This document shows, piece after piece, positions 9,296-17,643 of a stretch of 64,000 nt of DNA; position 1 is the first letter of the stretch, and each line of letters opens with the position of its first letter. The translations under genes and the position numbers were made by a program. Origin of the DNA: Mucinivorans hirudinis (lineage in GTDB: Bacteria > Bacteroidota > Bacteroidia > Bacteroidales > Rikenellaceae); NCBI GenBank assembly GCA_000723505.1, contig HG934468.1:1334798-1398797 (forward strand), written 5' to 3'. The notes under the pieces are model-generated. The model made no database searches. It was not told the DNA's origin and saw only the letters and a program-made list of their open reading frames with translations.

Positions 9296-9451
9296 TGTGA
9301 TTTGTGATTTGTGATTAGCCGACCTAAAAGTCCTAAAAGTCCTAAAAGTCCTAAAAGTCCTAAAAGTCCCAATAGTCCCAATAGTCCCAATAGTCCCAAT
9401 AGTCCCAATAGTCCCAATAGCTGTAGAAATAATCACAAATCACAAATCACA
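9296..9451. repeat. 9 bp array (GGACTTTTA / GGACTATTG) enclosed by a 22 bp perfect inverted repeat
   Basis: Arms 9296-9317 and 9430-9451 are exact reverse complements made of three TGTGATT-type heptamers. Between them lie about eleven nonamers in two blocks, CCTAAAAGT then CCCAATAGT on the plus strand, opening with CCGACC. The whole composite sits between the rpmF stop and the plsX start. Confidence 0.92.
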
Positions 9452-9456
9452 CAAAA

Positions 9457-9636
9457 TTAGTTTTTAATTTCGATAGCCTGTTTGCCACGGTAGTATCCGC
9501 ACTCGGGACATACACGGTGGAAGAGAGTAGCTGCACCGCAGTTGCTGCAAGTTGCCAAAGTAGGAGCCTCAGCTTTATAGTGTGTGCGGCGTTTATCTCG
9601 GCGTGTGCTCGAAATCTTGTGTTTAGGATGTGCCAT
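9457..9636 (-). CDS. rpmF: Ribosomal protein bL32
   Basis: 59 aa, beginning [17 protein letters not shown], which is the basic N-terminus of L32. A four-cysteine zinc ribbon is visible as CSNCG and CPECG with a 12-residue spacing. It is a structural protein of the large ribosomal subunit. It lies between yceD and plsX, a spacing conserved across bacteria that couples ribosome and lipid synthesis. Confidence 0.97.
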   Translation of the reverse strand: MAHPKHKISSTRRDKRRTHYKAEAPTLATCSNCGAATLFHRVCPECGYYRGKQAIEIKN

Positions 9637-9698
9637 TGTTAGTTATTAGTGTTTAGTTATTAGTTATTAGTTTTTCGCTGCTCCCCTTGTCTTTAGCA

Positions 9699-9753
9699 CC
9701 CGACCTACCCGACCTATCAGTCCTATCAGTCCTATCAGTCCTAAAAAAGTCCT
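9699..9753. repeat. Short 9 bp array between yceD and rpmF
   Basis: CCCGACCTA is followed by four or five copies of a CCTATCAGT-type nonamer and then a degenerate unit. The array opens with the same GACC element as the array upstream of plsX, and nonamer unit and phasing belong to the same family. Confidence 0.8.
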
Positions 9754-9765
9754 CCTCACCCCTCA

Positions 9766-10218
9766 CTACCCCTCCATCGAAAAACGGGCAATCATATCCT
9801 GATTGCAATCCTCAATATGGGGATGTATCCGCGGAAAAGGGAGACTCAGTATTACACTTTCATATATGTATTGTGCCAGCGAGAGCTTATCTTCACCGGG
9901 ATTGAGCCAAATCACATCTCCGTCATCCTCTCCCTGCTCGGCAGATATCTTGACGATAAGCTCACCAAAATAGTCTATCGGCTGGCGGTATTCGTCCAAA
10001 CAACGGTCGCAGGCAACCTCCACCTCACCGATAATCTCCACCTCCAACTCCATAAAAGTCGAATGTTTCACCAAATAGACCTCAACCCCGAGCTGCCCTT
10101 TTTTCACCTCCGACTCCTCATACATCGCAAAAAGGTCATTGCCAACCTCAAATTCAAAGTGGTGTTCGCCAAGGGTAAGTCCCTGATATTCTATCGAATA
10201 TTTTTTCTGAGGTATCAT
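9766..10218 (-). CDS. yceD: YceD/DUF177 family protein
   Basis: 150 aa from the ATG at 10218 (MIPQKKYSIEYQGL). The upstream in-frame ATG at 10269 lies inside the promoter and is rejected. The family motif CDRCLDEY, a CxxC pair, is present near residue 87. The C-terminal half carries the LSLPFPRIHP segment common in this family, and a second Cys lies in EDCNQDM. DUF177 proteins are encoded next to rpmF and are needed for 23S rRNA accumulation in some organisms. It is the first gene of the yceD-rpmF-plsX-fabH cluster, directly behind a strong promoter. Confidence 0.88.
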   Translation of the reverse strand: MIPQKKYSIEYQGLTLGEHHFEFEVGNDLFAMYEESEVKKGQLGVEVYLVKHSTFMELEVEIIGEVEVACDRCLDEYRQPIDYFGELIVKISAEQGEDDGDVIWLNPGEDKLSLAQYIYESVILSLPFPRIHPHIEDCNQDMIARFSMEG

Positions 10219-10239
10219 CGCGCAACTATATACGGAGTG

Positions 10240-10270
10240 CAAAGGTAGCAATAAAAATTTGTTAAGCAAA
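10240..10270 (-). promoter_or_regulatory. Promoter of the yceD-rpmF-plsX-fabH cluster
   Basis: TTTG (10270-10267), 19 bases, then TACCTTTG (10247-10240) on the minus strand, a full match to the Bacteroidetes consensus. The yceD ATG lies 22 bases beyond the -7 box. Its back faces the rpsL promoter, so the region is divergent. Confidence 0.75.
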
Positions 10271-10309
10271 ATAAATTACACCCCCAAAAAGCCGATATTT
10301 TAAGATAAA

Positions 10310-10341
10310 TTTTTCATTTCTAATTTTTTTGATTATCTTTG
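10310..10341 (+). promoter_or_regulatory. Promoter of the rpsL-rpsG-fusA-rpsJ operon
   Basis: A TATCTTTG -7 box occupies 10334-10341. The -33 region is only T-rich, with no exact TTTG at 19-21 bases. It lies 58 bases ahead of the rpsL start and is the only good box in this divergent spacer on the plus strand. Confidence 0.6.
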
Positions 10342-10398
10342 CCGTCCGATTTTGTGTCAAAAAATCAAACAAAACAGTTAAAAACTAAAACGTAAAAA

Positions 10399-10812
10399 AT
10401 GCCAACAATCCAGCAATTAGTGCGCAAGGGTCGTACGGAGCTTGTGGAGAAGAGTAAATCTCCGGCTCTGAACTCCTGCCCACAGCGTCGCGGAGTGTGC
10501 GTACGTGTGTACACAACAACTCCCAAGAAGCCGAACTCGGCTATGCGTAAGGTGGCTCGTGTACGCCTTACAAACCAAAAAGAGGTCAATGCCTACATTC
10601 CGGGCGAGGGTCACAACTTACAGGAGCACTCAATCGTGCTTGTGCGCGGGGGTCGTGTAAAGGACCTTCCGGGTGTTCGTTACCACTTGGTTCGCGGAGC
10701 ATTGGATGCTTCGGGCGTAGATGGTCGTCGCCAACGCCGTTCTAAATACGGCACCAAACGTCCTAAGAAAGGTGCAGCAGCGGCAGCACCGACAAAAGGT
10801 AAAAAGAAATAA
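10399..10812 (+). CDS. rpsL: Ribosomal protein uS12
   Basis: 137 aa. Classic S12 segments are present: [12 protein letters not shown] at the start, [13 protein letters not shown] with the streptomycin-site lysine, and [12 protein letters not shown]. It forms part of the decoding centre of the 30S subunit. The C-terminal tail is extended and rich in Lys and Ala, as often in Bacteroidetes. It is first in the str-type operon. Confidence 0.98.
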   Translation: MPTIQQLVRKGRTELVEKSKSPALNSCPQRRGVCVRVYTTTPKKPNSAMRKVARVRLTNQKEVNAYIPGEGHNLQEHSIVLVRGGRVKDLPGVRYHLVRGALDASGVDGRRQRRSKYGTKRPKKGAAAAAPTKGKKK

Positions 10813-10822
10813 TTAGCAAAAA

Positions 10823-10860
10823 GACCTATATGACCTCAAAGTCCTATAAGTCCTAAAAAC
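10823..10860 (+). repeat. Degenerate 9 bp repeats between rpsL and rpsG
   Basis: Roughly four degenerate units of the type GACCTATAT and GTCCTAAAA occupy most of the spacer. They are the same nonamer family as upstream of plsX. Finding it inside a ribosomal protein operon shows that the family tolerates highly expressed transcripts. Confidence 0.6.
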
Positions 10861-10870
10861 AATCAGAAAA

Positions 10871-11347
10871 ATGAGAAAAGCAACGCCTAAAAAGCGCATT
10901 CTACTTCCTGACCCGAAGTTTGGTGACAAACTCGTTACCAGATTTGTAAACAATTTAATGTTAGACGGTAAGAAGAGTATTGCTTATGGTATCTTTTATG
11001 ACGCATTGGATATCATAGGTGAGAAGATGAAGGATAACGAAAAGAAGCCTCTTGAGATTTGGAAGAAGGCATTGGAAAACATCACTCCACAGGTTGAGGT
11101 TAAATCTCGCCGTGTTGGTGGTGCTACCTACCAAGTTCCGATGGAGGTTCGCCCCGAGCGTAAAGTGGCTCTGAGCATTCGTTTTATGCTTCAATTCTCG
11201 AAGAAAAGAGCTGGACGTTCAATGGCTGAGAAATTGGCTGCTGAAACAATGGCTGCATATAATAACGAGGGTGGTGCGGTGAAACGTAAAGAGGAGATTC
11301 ACCGTATGGCTGACGCTAACAAAGCGTTCGCACACTTTAGGTTTTAA
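10871..11347 (+). CDS. rpsG: Ribosomal protein uS7
   Basis: 158 aa. It starts [18 protein letters not shown] and contains the family stretch [16 protein letters not shown], which binds the 3' major domain of 16S rRNA, and [27 protein letters not shown] at the C-terminal end region. It nucleates assembly of the 30S head. It follows rpsL by 58 bp. Confidence 0.98.
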   Translation: MRKATPKKRILLPDPKFGDKLVTRFVNNLMLDGKKSIAYGIFYDALDIIGEKMKDNEKKPLEIWKKALENITPQVEVKSRRVGGATYQVPMEVRPERKVALSIRFMLQFSKKRAGRSMAEKLAAETMAAYNNEGGAVKRKEEIHRMADANKAFAHFRF

Positions 11348-11455
11348 TTAGTCCTGTATAAATTTTAATAGAAAAATAATTAAAATTTAGTAGTTGTTCG
11401 GTTTTCAATGGCGATATTTGCCAGCGAAATCAGCAGTTATTAACAAATTACAATT

Positions 11456-13576
11456 ATGGCAAGAGACTTAAAATATACTCGTAATATCGGTATTATGGCT
11501 CACATTGATGCCGGTAAGACGACGACTTCGGAACGTATTCTATTTTATACAGGTAAGACACACAAAATCGGAGAGGTTCACGAGGGCGGTGCAACAATGG
11601 ACTGGATGGTACAGGAGCAAGAGCGCGGTATCACCATTACATCGGCTGCCACTACTGCCTTTTGGAAGTACAAAGAGGATACATACCAAATAAATATCAT
11701 CGACACCCCCGGACACGTGGACTTCACCGTTGAGGTGGAGCGTTCACTTCGCGTTCTGGACGGTGCGGTGGCTACATTCTGCGCCGTGGGTGGTGTTGAA
11801 CCACAATCGGAAACGGTTTGGCGTCAGGCTGATAAATACAAAGTTCCACGTATCGGTTACGTAAACAAAATGGACCGTACGGGTGCAGACTTCTCGGAAG
11901 TTTGCTTCCAAATCAAGGAACGTCTGGGTGCGAACCCTGTGCCCATCGTATTGCCGATTGGTGCGGAGGATAAGTTCCGTGGCGTGATTGACTTGGTTTA
12001 CAACCGTGCTTACATCTATTTTGATGACAAGACGGTGCGTGACAACTACACTATCGAGGAGATTCCCGCTGACCTGAAAGCTGAGGCAAGCGCAGCGAGA
12101 GCGGCAATGATTGAAGAGGTTGCGGCTTCGGATGATGCTCTTCTCGAAAAATTCTTCGACGACCCCGACTCTATTACTCCCGAAGAGATTATTGCTGCCC
12201 TACGCGTTGCGACAATCAATATGAGCGTAATTCCTATGTTGTGCGGTTCATCGTTCAAGAACAAGGGTGTTCAGTTGCTTTTGGACTCGGTTATCGCATA
12301 CCTTCCTTCGCCATTGGATGTTGAGGCTATCGAAGGTTTTAATCCAAAGACCGACGCTGAGGTTTCTCGCAAACCAAGTGAAGCAGACCCATTCTGCGCA
12401 TTGGCGTTCAAGATTGCTACCGACCCATTCGTGGGGCGTTTGGGTTTCATCCGTGTGTACTCGGGTAAATTGGATGCAGGTTCATACTGCTACAACAGCC
12501 GTTCGGACAAAAAGGAGCGCATCTCGCGTATCTACCAAATGCACGCCAACAAACAAAATCCTATCGAGTTTGTGGGTGCAGGTGATATTGCGGCGATTGT
12601 GGGTTTCAAGGATGTTCGCACGGGAGACACCCTTTGCGACGAGGCTCATCCAATCGTACTTGAGTCAATGACCTTCCCTGAGCCGGTTATCGGTTTGGCG
12701 GTTGAGCCTAAAACTCAGAAGGACTTGGATAAACTCGGTATCGGACTTGGCAAGCTGGCTGAGGAAGACCCAACGTTTACGGTGAAGACCGACGAGCATT
12801 CGGGGCAGACCATCATCTCGGGTATGGGTGAGTTGCACTTGGAGATTATCGTAGACCGCCTCAAACGCGAGTTCGGTGTGGAAATCAACCAAGGTGCACC
12901 ACAGGTAAACTACAAAGAGGCACTTACTAAAACAGTTGAGCACCACGAGACATTCAAGAAACAGACAGGTGGTCGCGGTAAGTATGCCGATATTATATTT
13001 GAACTCGGACCTTGCGAGTCTAAGGAGGCAACGGGTCTCGAATTTGTGGATGTCGTTAAGGGTGGTAACATTCCTAAGGAGTTTATCCCGGCGGTAGAGA
13101 AAGGTTTCAAAAATGCAATGGTAAACGGAGCGTTGGCGGGGTATCAGATTGATGCTATGAAGGTCACGCTCAAGGACGGTAAGTACCACAACGTGGACTC
13201 GGATGCACTTTCGTTTGAAATCTGTGCACGTAACGGTTTCCGCAAGGCTGCCCTGAAGGCTGCGCCTGTGATTATGGAGCCTATTATGAACGTAGAGGTG
13301 GTAACGCCCGAGGAGAGTATGGGTGATGTAATCGGCGACTTGACCAAACGTCGCGGACAAATCTCGGGTATGGATAGCAAGGGTAACGCACGCGTTGTCA
13401 AGGCTAAAGTACCTCTGAGCGAGATGTTCGGTTATGTGACCGTATTGCGTACAATCACTTCTGGACGTGCGACAAGTTCTATGGAATTCGCACACTTTGA
13501 CCGTGTACCTGAGGCTGTGGGCAAGGAGATTATCGAAAAGTCTTCGGGTCGTCTCAAGAGCATAGACGAAGATTAA
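11456..13576 (+). CDS. fusA: Elongation factor G
   Basis: 706 aa, full length. The GTPase P-loop [15 protein letters not shown] starts at about residue 15, the switch [10 protein letters not shown] and the NKMD base-specificity motif follow, and the translation-factor domains II-V continue to the end. EF-G drives ribosomal translocation and, with RRF, recycling. The spacer from rpsG is 108 bp, longer than elsewhere in the operon, but no separate promoter consensus is visible in it. Confidence 0.98.
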   Translation: MARDLKYTRNIGIMAHIDAGKTTTSERILFYTGKTHKIGEVHEGGATMDWMVQEQERGITITSAATTAFWKYKEDTYQINIIDTPGHVDFTVEVERSLRVLDGAVATFCAVGGVEPQSETVWRQADKYKVPRIGYVNKMDRTGADFSEVCFQIKERLGANPVPIVLPIGAEDKFRGVIDLVYNRAYIYFDDKTVRDNYTIEEIPADLKAEASAARAAMIEEVAASDDALLEKFFDDPDSITPEEIIAALRVATINMSVIPMLCGSSFKNKGVQLLLDSVIAYLPSPLDVEAIEGFNPKTDAEVSRKPSEADPFCALAFKIATDPFVGRLGFIRVYSGKLDAGSYCYNSRSDKKERISRIYQMHANKQNPIEFVGAGDIAAIVGFKDVRTGDTLCDEAHPIVLESMTFPEPVIGLAVEPKTQKDLDKLGIGLGKLAEEDPTFTVKTDEHSGQTIISGMGELHLEIIVDRLKREFGVEINQGAPQVNYKEALTKTVEHHETFKKQTGGRGKYADIIFELGPCESKEATGLEFVDVVKGGNIPKEFIPAVEKGFKNAMVNGALAGYQIDAMKVTLKDGKYHNVDSDALSFEICARNGFRKAALKAAPVIMEPIMNVEVVTPEESMGDVIGDLTKRRGQISGMDSKGNARVVKAKVPLSEMFGYVTVLRTITSGRATSSMEFAHFDRVPEAVGKEIIEKSSGRLKSIDED

Positions 13577-13602
13577 TTTTCCACCAAAAAGAATATAAAA
13601 CA

Positions 13603-13908
13603 ATGAGTCAAAAAATTAGAATTAAACTCAAATCTTTCGACCACAATTTGGTGGATAAATCTGCCGAAAAAATCGTGAAGAGCGTTGTGGCGACGGGTGC
13701 GGTTGTGAGCGGTCCTATACCCCTTCCAACTCACAAAAAAATCTTCACCGTGAACCGTTCTACATTTGTGAACAAGAAATCACGCGAGCAGTTCCAACTT
13801 CAAACTTTCAAGAGAATGTTGGACATCTACTCATCAACACCCAAAACAATCGACGCTCTTATGAAGCTCGAATTGCCAAGTGGCGTTGAGGTGGAAATCA
13901 AGGTGTGA
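13603..13908 (+). CDS. rpsJ: Ribosomal protein uS10
   Basis: 101 aa with the S10 segments [28 protein letters not shown] and [13 protein letters not shown]10 is a 30S head protein and the NusE antitermination factor. It is 26 bp behind fusA. In many Bacteroidetes rpsJ leads into rplC and the S10-spc ribosomal cluster; here a terminator and an unrelated acyltransferase follow. Confidence 0.98.
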   Translation: MSQKIRIKLKSFDHNLVDKSAEKIVKSVVATGAVVSGPIPLPTHKKIFTVNRSTFVNKKSREQFQLQTFKRMLDIYSSTPKTIDALMKLELPSGVEVEIKV

Positions 13909-13933
13909 TATTCATAGGTTATTGGTAACCCAA

Positions 13934-13982
13934 GGGGGGGGGGGGAGTATGTCGTGCGCGACCGCTCCCCCCTCCTTTTTTT
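13934..13982 (+). terminator. Terminator of the rpsL-rpsJ operon with a G12 tract
   Basis: Twelve consecutive G (13934-13945) followed by AG pair with the GCTCCCCCCTCC stretch at 13964-13975, and a run of seven T follows. A smaller GTCG/CGAC hairpin sits in the loop. The G12 tract is prone to slippage, so its length may vary between isolates or be a sequencing uncertainty. Confidence 0.85.
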
Positions 13983-14285
13983 GATTGGTTGGGTGTGTCA
14001 AAAAAGGTATCAATTATTGCTTGTCTGCAAAATGTAATTTCAGAATAAGTTTTTGAGAATTATTCAGAAATCGGTATAATCATCATTAACGAAACATTGT
14101 TTTGAAGTAATTTATTACCTTTGTAAGTTGCTGTCCTTCAAAAAAAAGCCCGACATACCCCGCACTTGACACGAGGCTGTGAGTGTTTGCTTTAGAAATC
14201 ACGTTGATGCGAAGTTAAATTTGCTATAACTATTTGATATTAAAAATAATAAAAACCAAAAAACAACCACGATTTGAAAACAGAG
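13983..14285 (+). promoter_or_regulatory. Leader region of the acyltransferase gene with a -7 box
   Basis: About 300 bases lie without a gene. A TACCTTTG -7 box at 14116-14123 matches the Bacteroidetes consensus, but the -33 element is weak (ATTG at 14096-14099, spacer short). The predicted leader of about 150 bases contains CCCGACATACCCCGCAC and no convincing ORF. I see no known riboswitch in it. Confidence 0.45.
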
Positions 14286-15422
14286 ATGCCCCTATCTGCC
14301 TTTGCCGACACCAAAGCTCACTTCCACATTCTCGACGGATTACGCGGGGTGGCTGCAATTATGGTGGTGTGGTTTCATATTTTCGAAGCCTATGCCACAA
14401 GCCATTTAGACCAACAAATCAACCACGGTTATCTGGCAGTCGATTTTTTCTTTCTACTCTCGGGCTTCGTTATCGGATATGCCTACGACGACCGCCGAGG
14501 GCGAATGAGTTTTGGCGAGTTTATCAAACGACGGGTGATACGTCTGCACCCGATGGTGGTGGCGGGCGCCCTTATCGGTGGAGTGATGTTCTATATGCAG
14601 GGGTGTCCCGTGTGGGATGTTTCGGCGGTAACCATTGGCGCTCTGATTTTTGCAACTTTCATCAACGCACTATTGATTCCTGCCACAACCACGATGGAGG
14701 TGCGGGGGCTGGGCGAGATGTATCCTCTTAACGGACCGAGCTGGTCGCTCTTCTTTGAGTATATCGGCAACATTCTCTATGTCCTCTTTATCCGTAGACT
14801 CTCCACCATACTCCTATCGCTACTGGTCTTTGCTGCCGGCTGCGGTCTGGCAATCTTTGCAATATGGGGTCCCTTGGGAGATATATGTGTGGGTTACTCG
14901 CTAACCGGCACCGAGTTCACGGGCGGATTCCTACGACTACTATTCTCCTTCTCGGCCGGTCTGCTCCTATTTCGCATCTTCAAACCGGCAAAGGTGAAGG
15001 TTGGATTTTGGATAAGCGCACTCCTGCTCGTTGTCCTGCTGGCTATGCCGCGCTTGGGTGGCGAGCGACTCTGGATAAATGGCATATACGACACCCTCTG
15101 CTTTGCTCTGCTCTTTCCGCTCATTATCTATTGGGGTGCATCGGCAACGGCTAAAAACAGACATATGATACGCCTGTGTACGTTTCTAGGCGATATATCA
15201 TATCCGCTCTATATGGTGCACTATCCATTCATTTACCTCTACTACGGATGGGTCAAGAGCGAAAATCTAACATTCACGCAGTCGTTGCCAGCCGCCCTAG
15301 GGGTGGTTGCGGCAAGCATTCTACTGGCTTATTTGTGTCTGAAATTCTACGACATCCCGCTGCGCAAATACCTATCAAAGAGATTTCTGAAGAAAAAAGC
15401 CAAAGCAGTGCCCCAGACCTGA
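14286..15422 (+). CDS. Acyltransferase 3 family membrane protein (OafA-like)
   Basis: 378 aa from the ATG at 14286; a TTG at 14274 would add four residues. The family opening FHILDGLRGVAAIMVVWFH is present, including the conserved His, followed by the LAVDFFFLLSGFVIG segment. About ten hydrophobic segments cover the rest. These proteins move acyl groups such as acetate onto sugars of LPS, capsule or peptidoglycan at the inner membrane. The acceptor is unknown. No glycan gene cluster surrounds it, so it is likely a stand-alone modifier. Confidence 0.85.
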   Translation: MPLSAFADTKAHFHILDGLRGVAAIMVVWFHIFEAYATSHLDQQINHGYLAVDFFFLLSGFVIGYAYDDRRGRMSFGEFIKRRVIRLHPMVVAGALIGGVMFYMQGCPVWDVSAVTIGALIFATFINALLIPATTTMEVRGLGEMYPLNGPSWSLFFEYIGNILYVLFIRRLSTILLSLLVFAAGCGLAIFAIWGPLGDICVGYSLTGTEFTGGFLRLLFSFSAGLLLFRIFKPAKVKVGFWISALLLVVLLAMPRLGGERLWINGIYDTLCFALLFPLIIYWGASATAKNRHMIRLCTFLGDISYPLYMVHYPFIYLYYGWVKSENLTFTQSLPAALGVVAASILLAYLCLKFYDIPLRKYLSKRFLKKKAKAVPQT

Positions 15423-15588
15423 AACTCTTGTATATGAGAATAATATAAGCGCGCAACAACAACTGTGGTCGGTTGCGAAAAGAAAACCATAAACTATTGT
15501 TTTTTTCCAAAATTATGGCTAACTTTACAAAATAAAACGATGTACAAAATCGTTCATATTTCTATGATACATTAATTTTACCAACGCT

Positions 15589-15966
15589 ATGGAAGGAATG
15601 GAAAAAACACGCTACTCTGATGCAGAACTGGCTGATTTCAAGGAGATAATCCTTGCAAAGCTGGCTAGTGCCAAGGAGGATTATGAGATGCTCAGAGCTA
15701 CAATAACCCATACTGACAGTAATGGAACCGACGATACCTCTCCAACTTTTAAGATTTTGGAAGAGGGAGCTGCTACTTTGAGTAAGGAGGAGTGCGGTCG
15801 TTTAGCTCAACGTCAGTTGAAATTTATTCAGCACCTAGAGGCTGCATTGGTTAGAATCGAGAACAAAACCTATGGCATATGCCGTGAAACGGGTAAACTC
15901 ATACCCAAGGAGCGACTGAAAATCGTGCCGCACGCAACGCTAAGTATTGAGGCTAAAAACAAGTAA
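15589..15966 (+). CDS. DksA/TraR-like protein with a degenerate zinc finger
   Basis: 125 aa. An N-terminal helical region is followed by the DksA-type YGICRETGKLIPKERLKIVPHATLS segment. Only one of the four zinc cysteines of canonical DksA (Cys in YGIC) remains; the other three positions are Thr, Leu or Ser, and Ala or Lys. Such degenerate forms are common in Bacteroidetes. DksA-type proteins act in the RNA polymerase secondary channel; whether this one still does is inference. The start may be Met1 or Met4. It is separated from lemA by only two bases. Confidence 0.85.
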   Translation: MEGMEKTRYSDAELADFKEIILAKLASAKEDYEMLRATITHTDSNGTDDTSPTFKILEEGAATLSKEECGRLAQRQLKFIQHLEAALVRIENKTYGICRETGKLIPKERLKIVPHATLSIEAKNK

Positions 15967-15968
15967 CG

Positions 15969-16559
15969 ATGAAAAAAAATCTTTGGATATTACTTATTAT
16001 AGTCGCTGTTATCGTTGTTATTTTCAGCTTCTTCGGCGGAAAATACAACGCGATGGTGGACAAAAGCACAACGGCAGAGAAGGCGTGGGCAAATGTGGAG
16101 ACTCAGTATCAACGTCGTGCGGATTTGATTCCCAACTTTGTGAATACGGTCAAGGGATACGCCGAGCACGAGAAGTCGGTGTTGGAAGGTGTGGTACAGG
16201 CACGCGCACAAGCAACCCAAACCAAAATCTCTTTCGACGACATTAACGACGGCACATTAGCTAAGTATCAACAATCGCAGGGAGAGATATCGCAAGCACT
16301 GGGGCGACTGCTGGCAATAACCGAAAACTATCCTGACCTGAAGGCAAACCAAAACTTCGCGGCTTTGCAGGATGAGCTGGCGGGAACAGAGAATCGCATT
16401 GCAGTTGCACGTAAGGACTTTAATGAGGCAATTACGGACTATAATGTATACGTAAAAAAGTTTCCGAACAACATCATTGCAGGAATGTTCAGCTTCACGC
16501 CCAAGGCTATGTTTGCATCTGAGGCAGGGGCAGAGAAAGCTCCGCAGGTACAGTTCTAA
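15969..16559 (+). CDS. LemA family protein
   Basis: 196 aa. The N-terminal transmembrane helix (about residues 4-22) is followed by YNAMVDKSTTAEKAWANVETQYQRRADLIPNFVNTVKGYAEHE-type family sequence (positions about 28-70) and a helical bundle. LemA proteins are short membrane-anchored coiled-coil proteins of unclear function, often next to TPM-domain proteins. No TPM partner is adjacent here; the neighbours are the DksA-like gene upstream and ispD downstream. Confidence 0.93.
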   Translation: MKKNLWILLIIVAVIVVIFSFFGGKYNAMVDKSTTAEKAWANVETQYQRRADLIPNFVNTVKGYAEHEKSVLEGVVQARAQATQTKISFDDINDGTLAKYQQSQGEISQALGRLLAITENYPDLKANQNFAALQDELAGTENRIAVARKDFNEAITDYNVYVKKFPNNIIAGMFSFTPKAMFASEAGAEKAPQVQF

Positions 16560-16697
16560 GCAGTAAAAATAATTATTGGTTCATTTCGCAAGAAAATAGG
16601 ATAATTAAGAAACTGTTTAAGTTTTATTTTTGGAATTTATTATGAGGGATTTCTGGAGAGTCAGGAATCCGTCCGGATTATCCGAAAATGGCTAACT

Positions 16698-17396
16698 ATG
16701 AAGACTACCACAATAATCGTAGCAGGTGGGAGCGGGAGTCGTATGGGCTCTGCGCTCCCTAAACAATTTTTAGAGGTGGCAGGACGTCCCCTATTGATGG
16801 AGACGATGGAGAGGTTTGCTGCATCTGTTAATAACTATGTTAATAACTTTGTTGTCGTTCTGCCTCAGGCGCAAATGGAGCTATGGAAGCAACTCTGTTG
16901 CGAACACGGTTTTGCGATTGAACATAGGGTGGTAGCGGGCGGGGCAACTCGCTTTCACTCAGTAAAGAACGGCTTGTCTCTGGTGGAAGATGCTGATATA
17001 GTTCTTATTCACGACGGTGTACGCCCATTTATAGATTCGCGGTTGGTGAGCGAAGTGATAGAAGCAGCATATGAATTTGGGGCGGCAGTTCCGGTCGTTG
17101 AAGTTACTGACACGCTACGAAAGATTGTTAATAACTTGTCGATAACTGTAAACAGAGCCGACTATCGTGCCGTTCAGACGCCTCAGGGTTTCCGTCGCCA
17201 GACCATAGCGGAGAGTTATGAACAGACATTTTCGGAGCATTTTACAGACGATGCCTCGGTGGTGGAGAGTGCAGGACACCGAGTGACACTTACCCGAGGT
17301 GATGCAGCAAATTTCAAAATAACCACCCCCGTCCATATTGAGCAGGCACAATATCAAATCACAACAGAAAACCGCGAGGACGGCACAAAGCAATAA
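16698..17396 (+). CDS. ispD: 2-C-methyl-D-erythritol 4-phosphate cytidylyltransferase
   Basis: 232 aa. The nucleotide-binding loop IIVAGGSGSRMGS lies at residues 6-18, with LPKQFLEVAGRPLL next. HDGVRPFID and VPVVEVTDTLR are family signatures. It catalyses the CTP-dependent third step of the MEP isoprenoid pathway. The 138-base spacer from lemA contains TATTTTTG at 16625-16632, a possible -7 box. The gene ends at a second candidate promoter. Confidence 0.95.
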   Translation: MKTTTIIVAGGSGSRMGSALPKQFLEVAGRPLLMETMERFAASVNNYVNNFVVVLPQAQMELWKQLCCEHGFAIEHRVVAGGATRFHSVKNGLSLVEDADIVLIHDGVRPFIDSRLVSEVIEAAYEFGAAVPVVEVTDTLRKIVNNLSITVNRADYRAVQTPQGFRRQTIAESYEQTFSEHFTDDASVVESAGHRVTLTRGDAANFKITTPVHIEQAQYQITTENREDGTKQ

Positions 17397-17399
17397 TTA

Positions 17400-17432
17400 T
17401 TTGGACTTTTAGAATAATTATTGCTATTTTTG
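17400..17432 (+). promoter_or_regulatory. Promoter upstream of the MITE-like element and GH2 gene
   Basis: TTTG (17400-17403), 21 bases, then TATTTTTG (17425-17432). It begins a few bases after the ispD stop. A MITE-like insert follows it at once, so the GH2 start codon lies about 210 bases further on. Confidence 0.6.
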
Positions 17433-17450
17433 TGAATGGTAAAATAGCAT

Positions 17451-17633
17451 TAAGGGGACTTCTAAAAATTCATTTTTGAAGACCAAAGATTTATTTTCCG
17501 TAGATTTTGAAGTGATTATACTAAGGCGCTATTTAGGAGTACGGCTTGGGTAATCAATACGAAAGATGTATGGAAGAAATAAAAACAATAGACTCCCCCT
17601 AAATAATTTTATGAATTTTTGCAAGTCCCTCTA
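17451..17633. mobile_element. MITE-like element with 23 bp terminal inverted repeats
   Basis: The left end (17451-17473) and the reverse complement of the right end (17611-17633) match at 19 of 23 bases; both contain GGGACTT and AAAAATTCAT. The interior is AT-rich with no ORF. It inserts between the promoter at 17400-17432 and the GH2 gene. No transposase or clear target duplication is visible, so the element would be non-autonomous. Confidence 0.6.
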
Positions 17634-17643
17634 AACAAGATAT

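Noticed and set aside
12665-13603. 312-codon minus-strand ORF inside fusA
   Set aside because: It is an antisense frame of a highly conserved elongation factor gene and has no independent signals.
16560-16697. AAACTGTTTAAG-like end before ispD as an insertion sequence relic
   Set aside because: Only one end-like sequence is present and no partner or transposase fragment was found.
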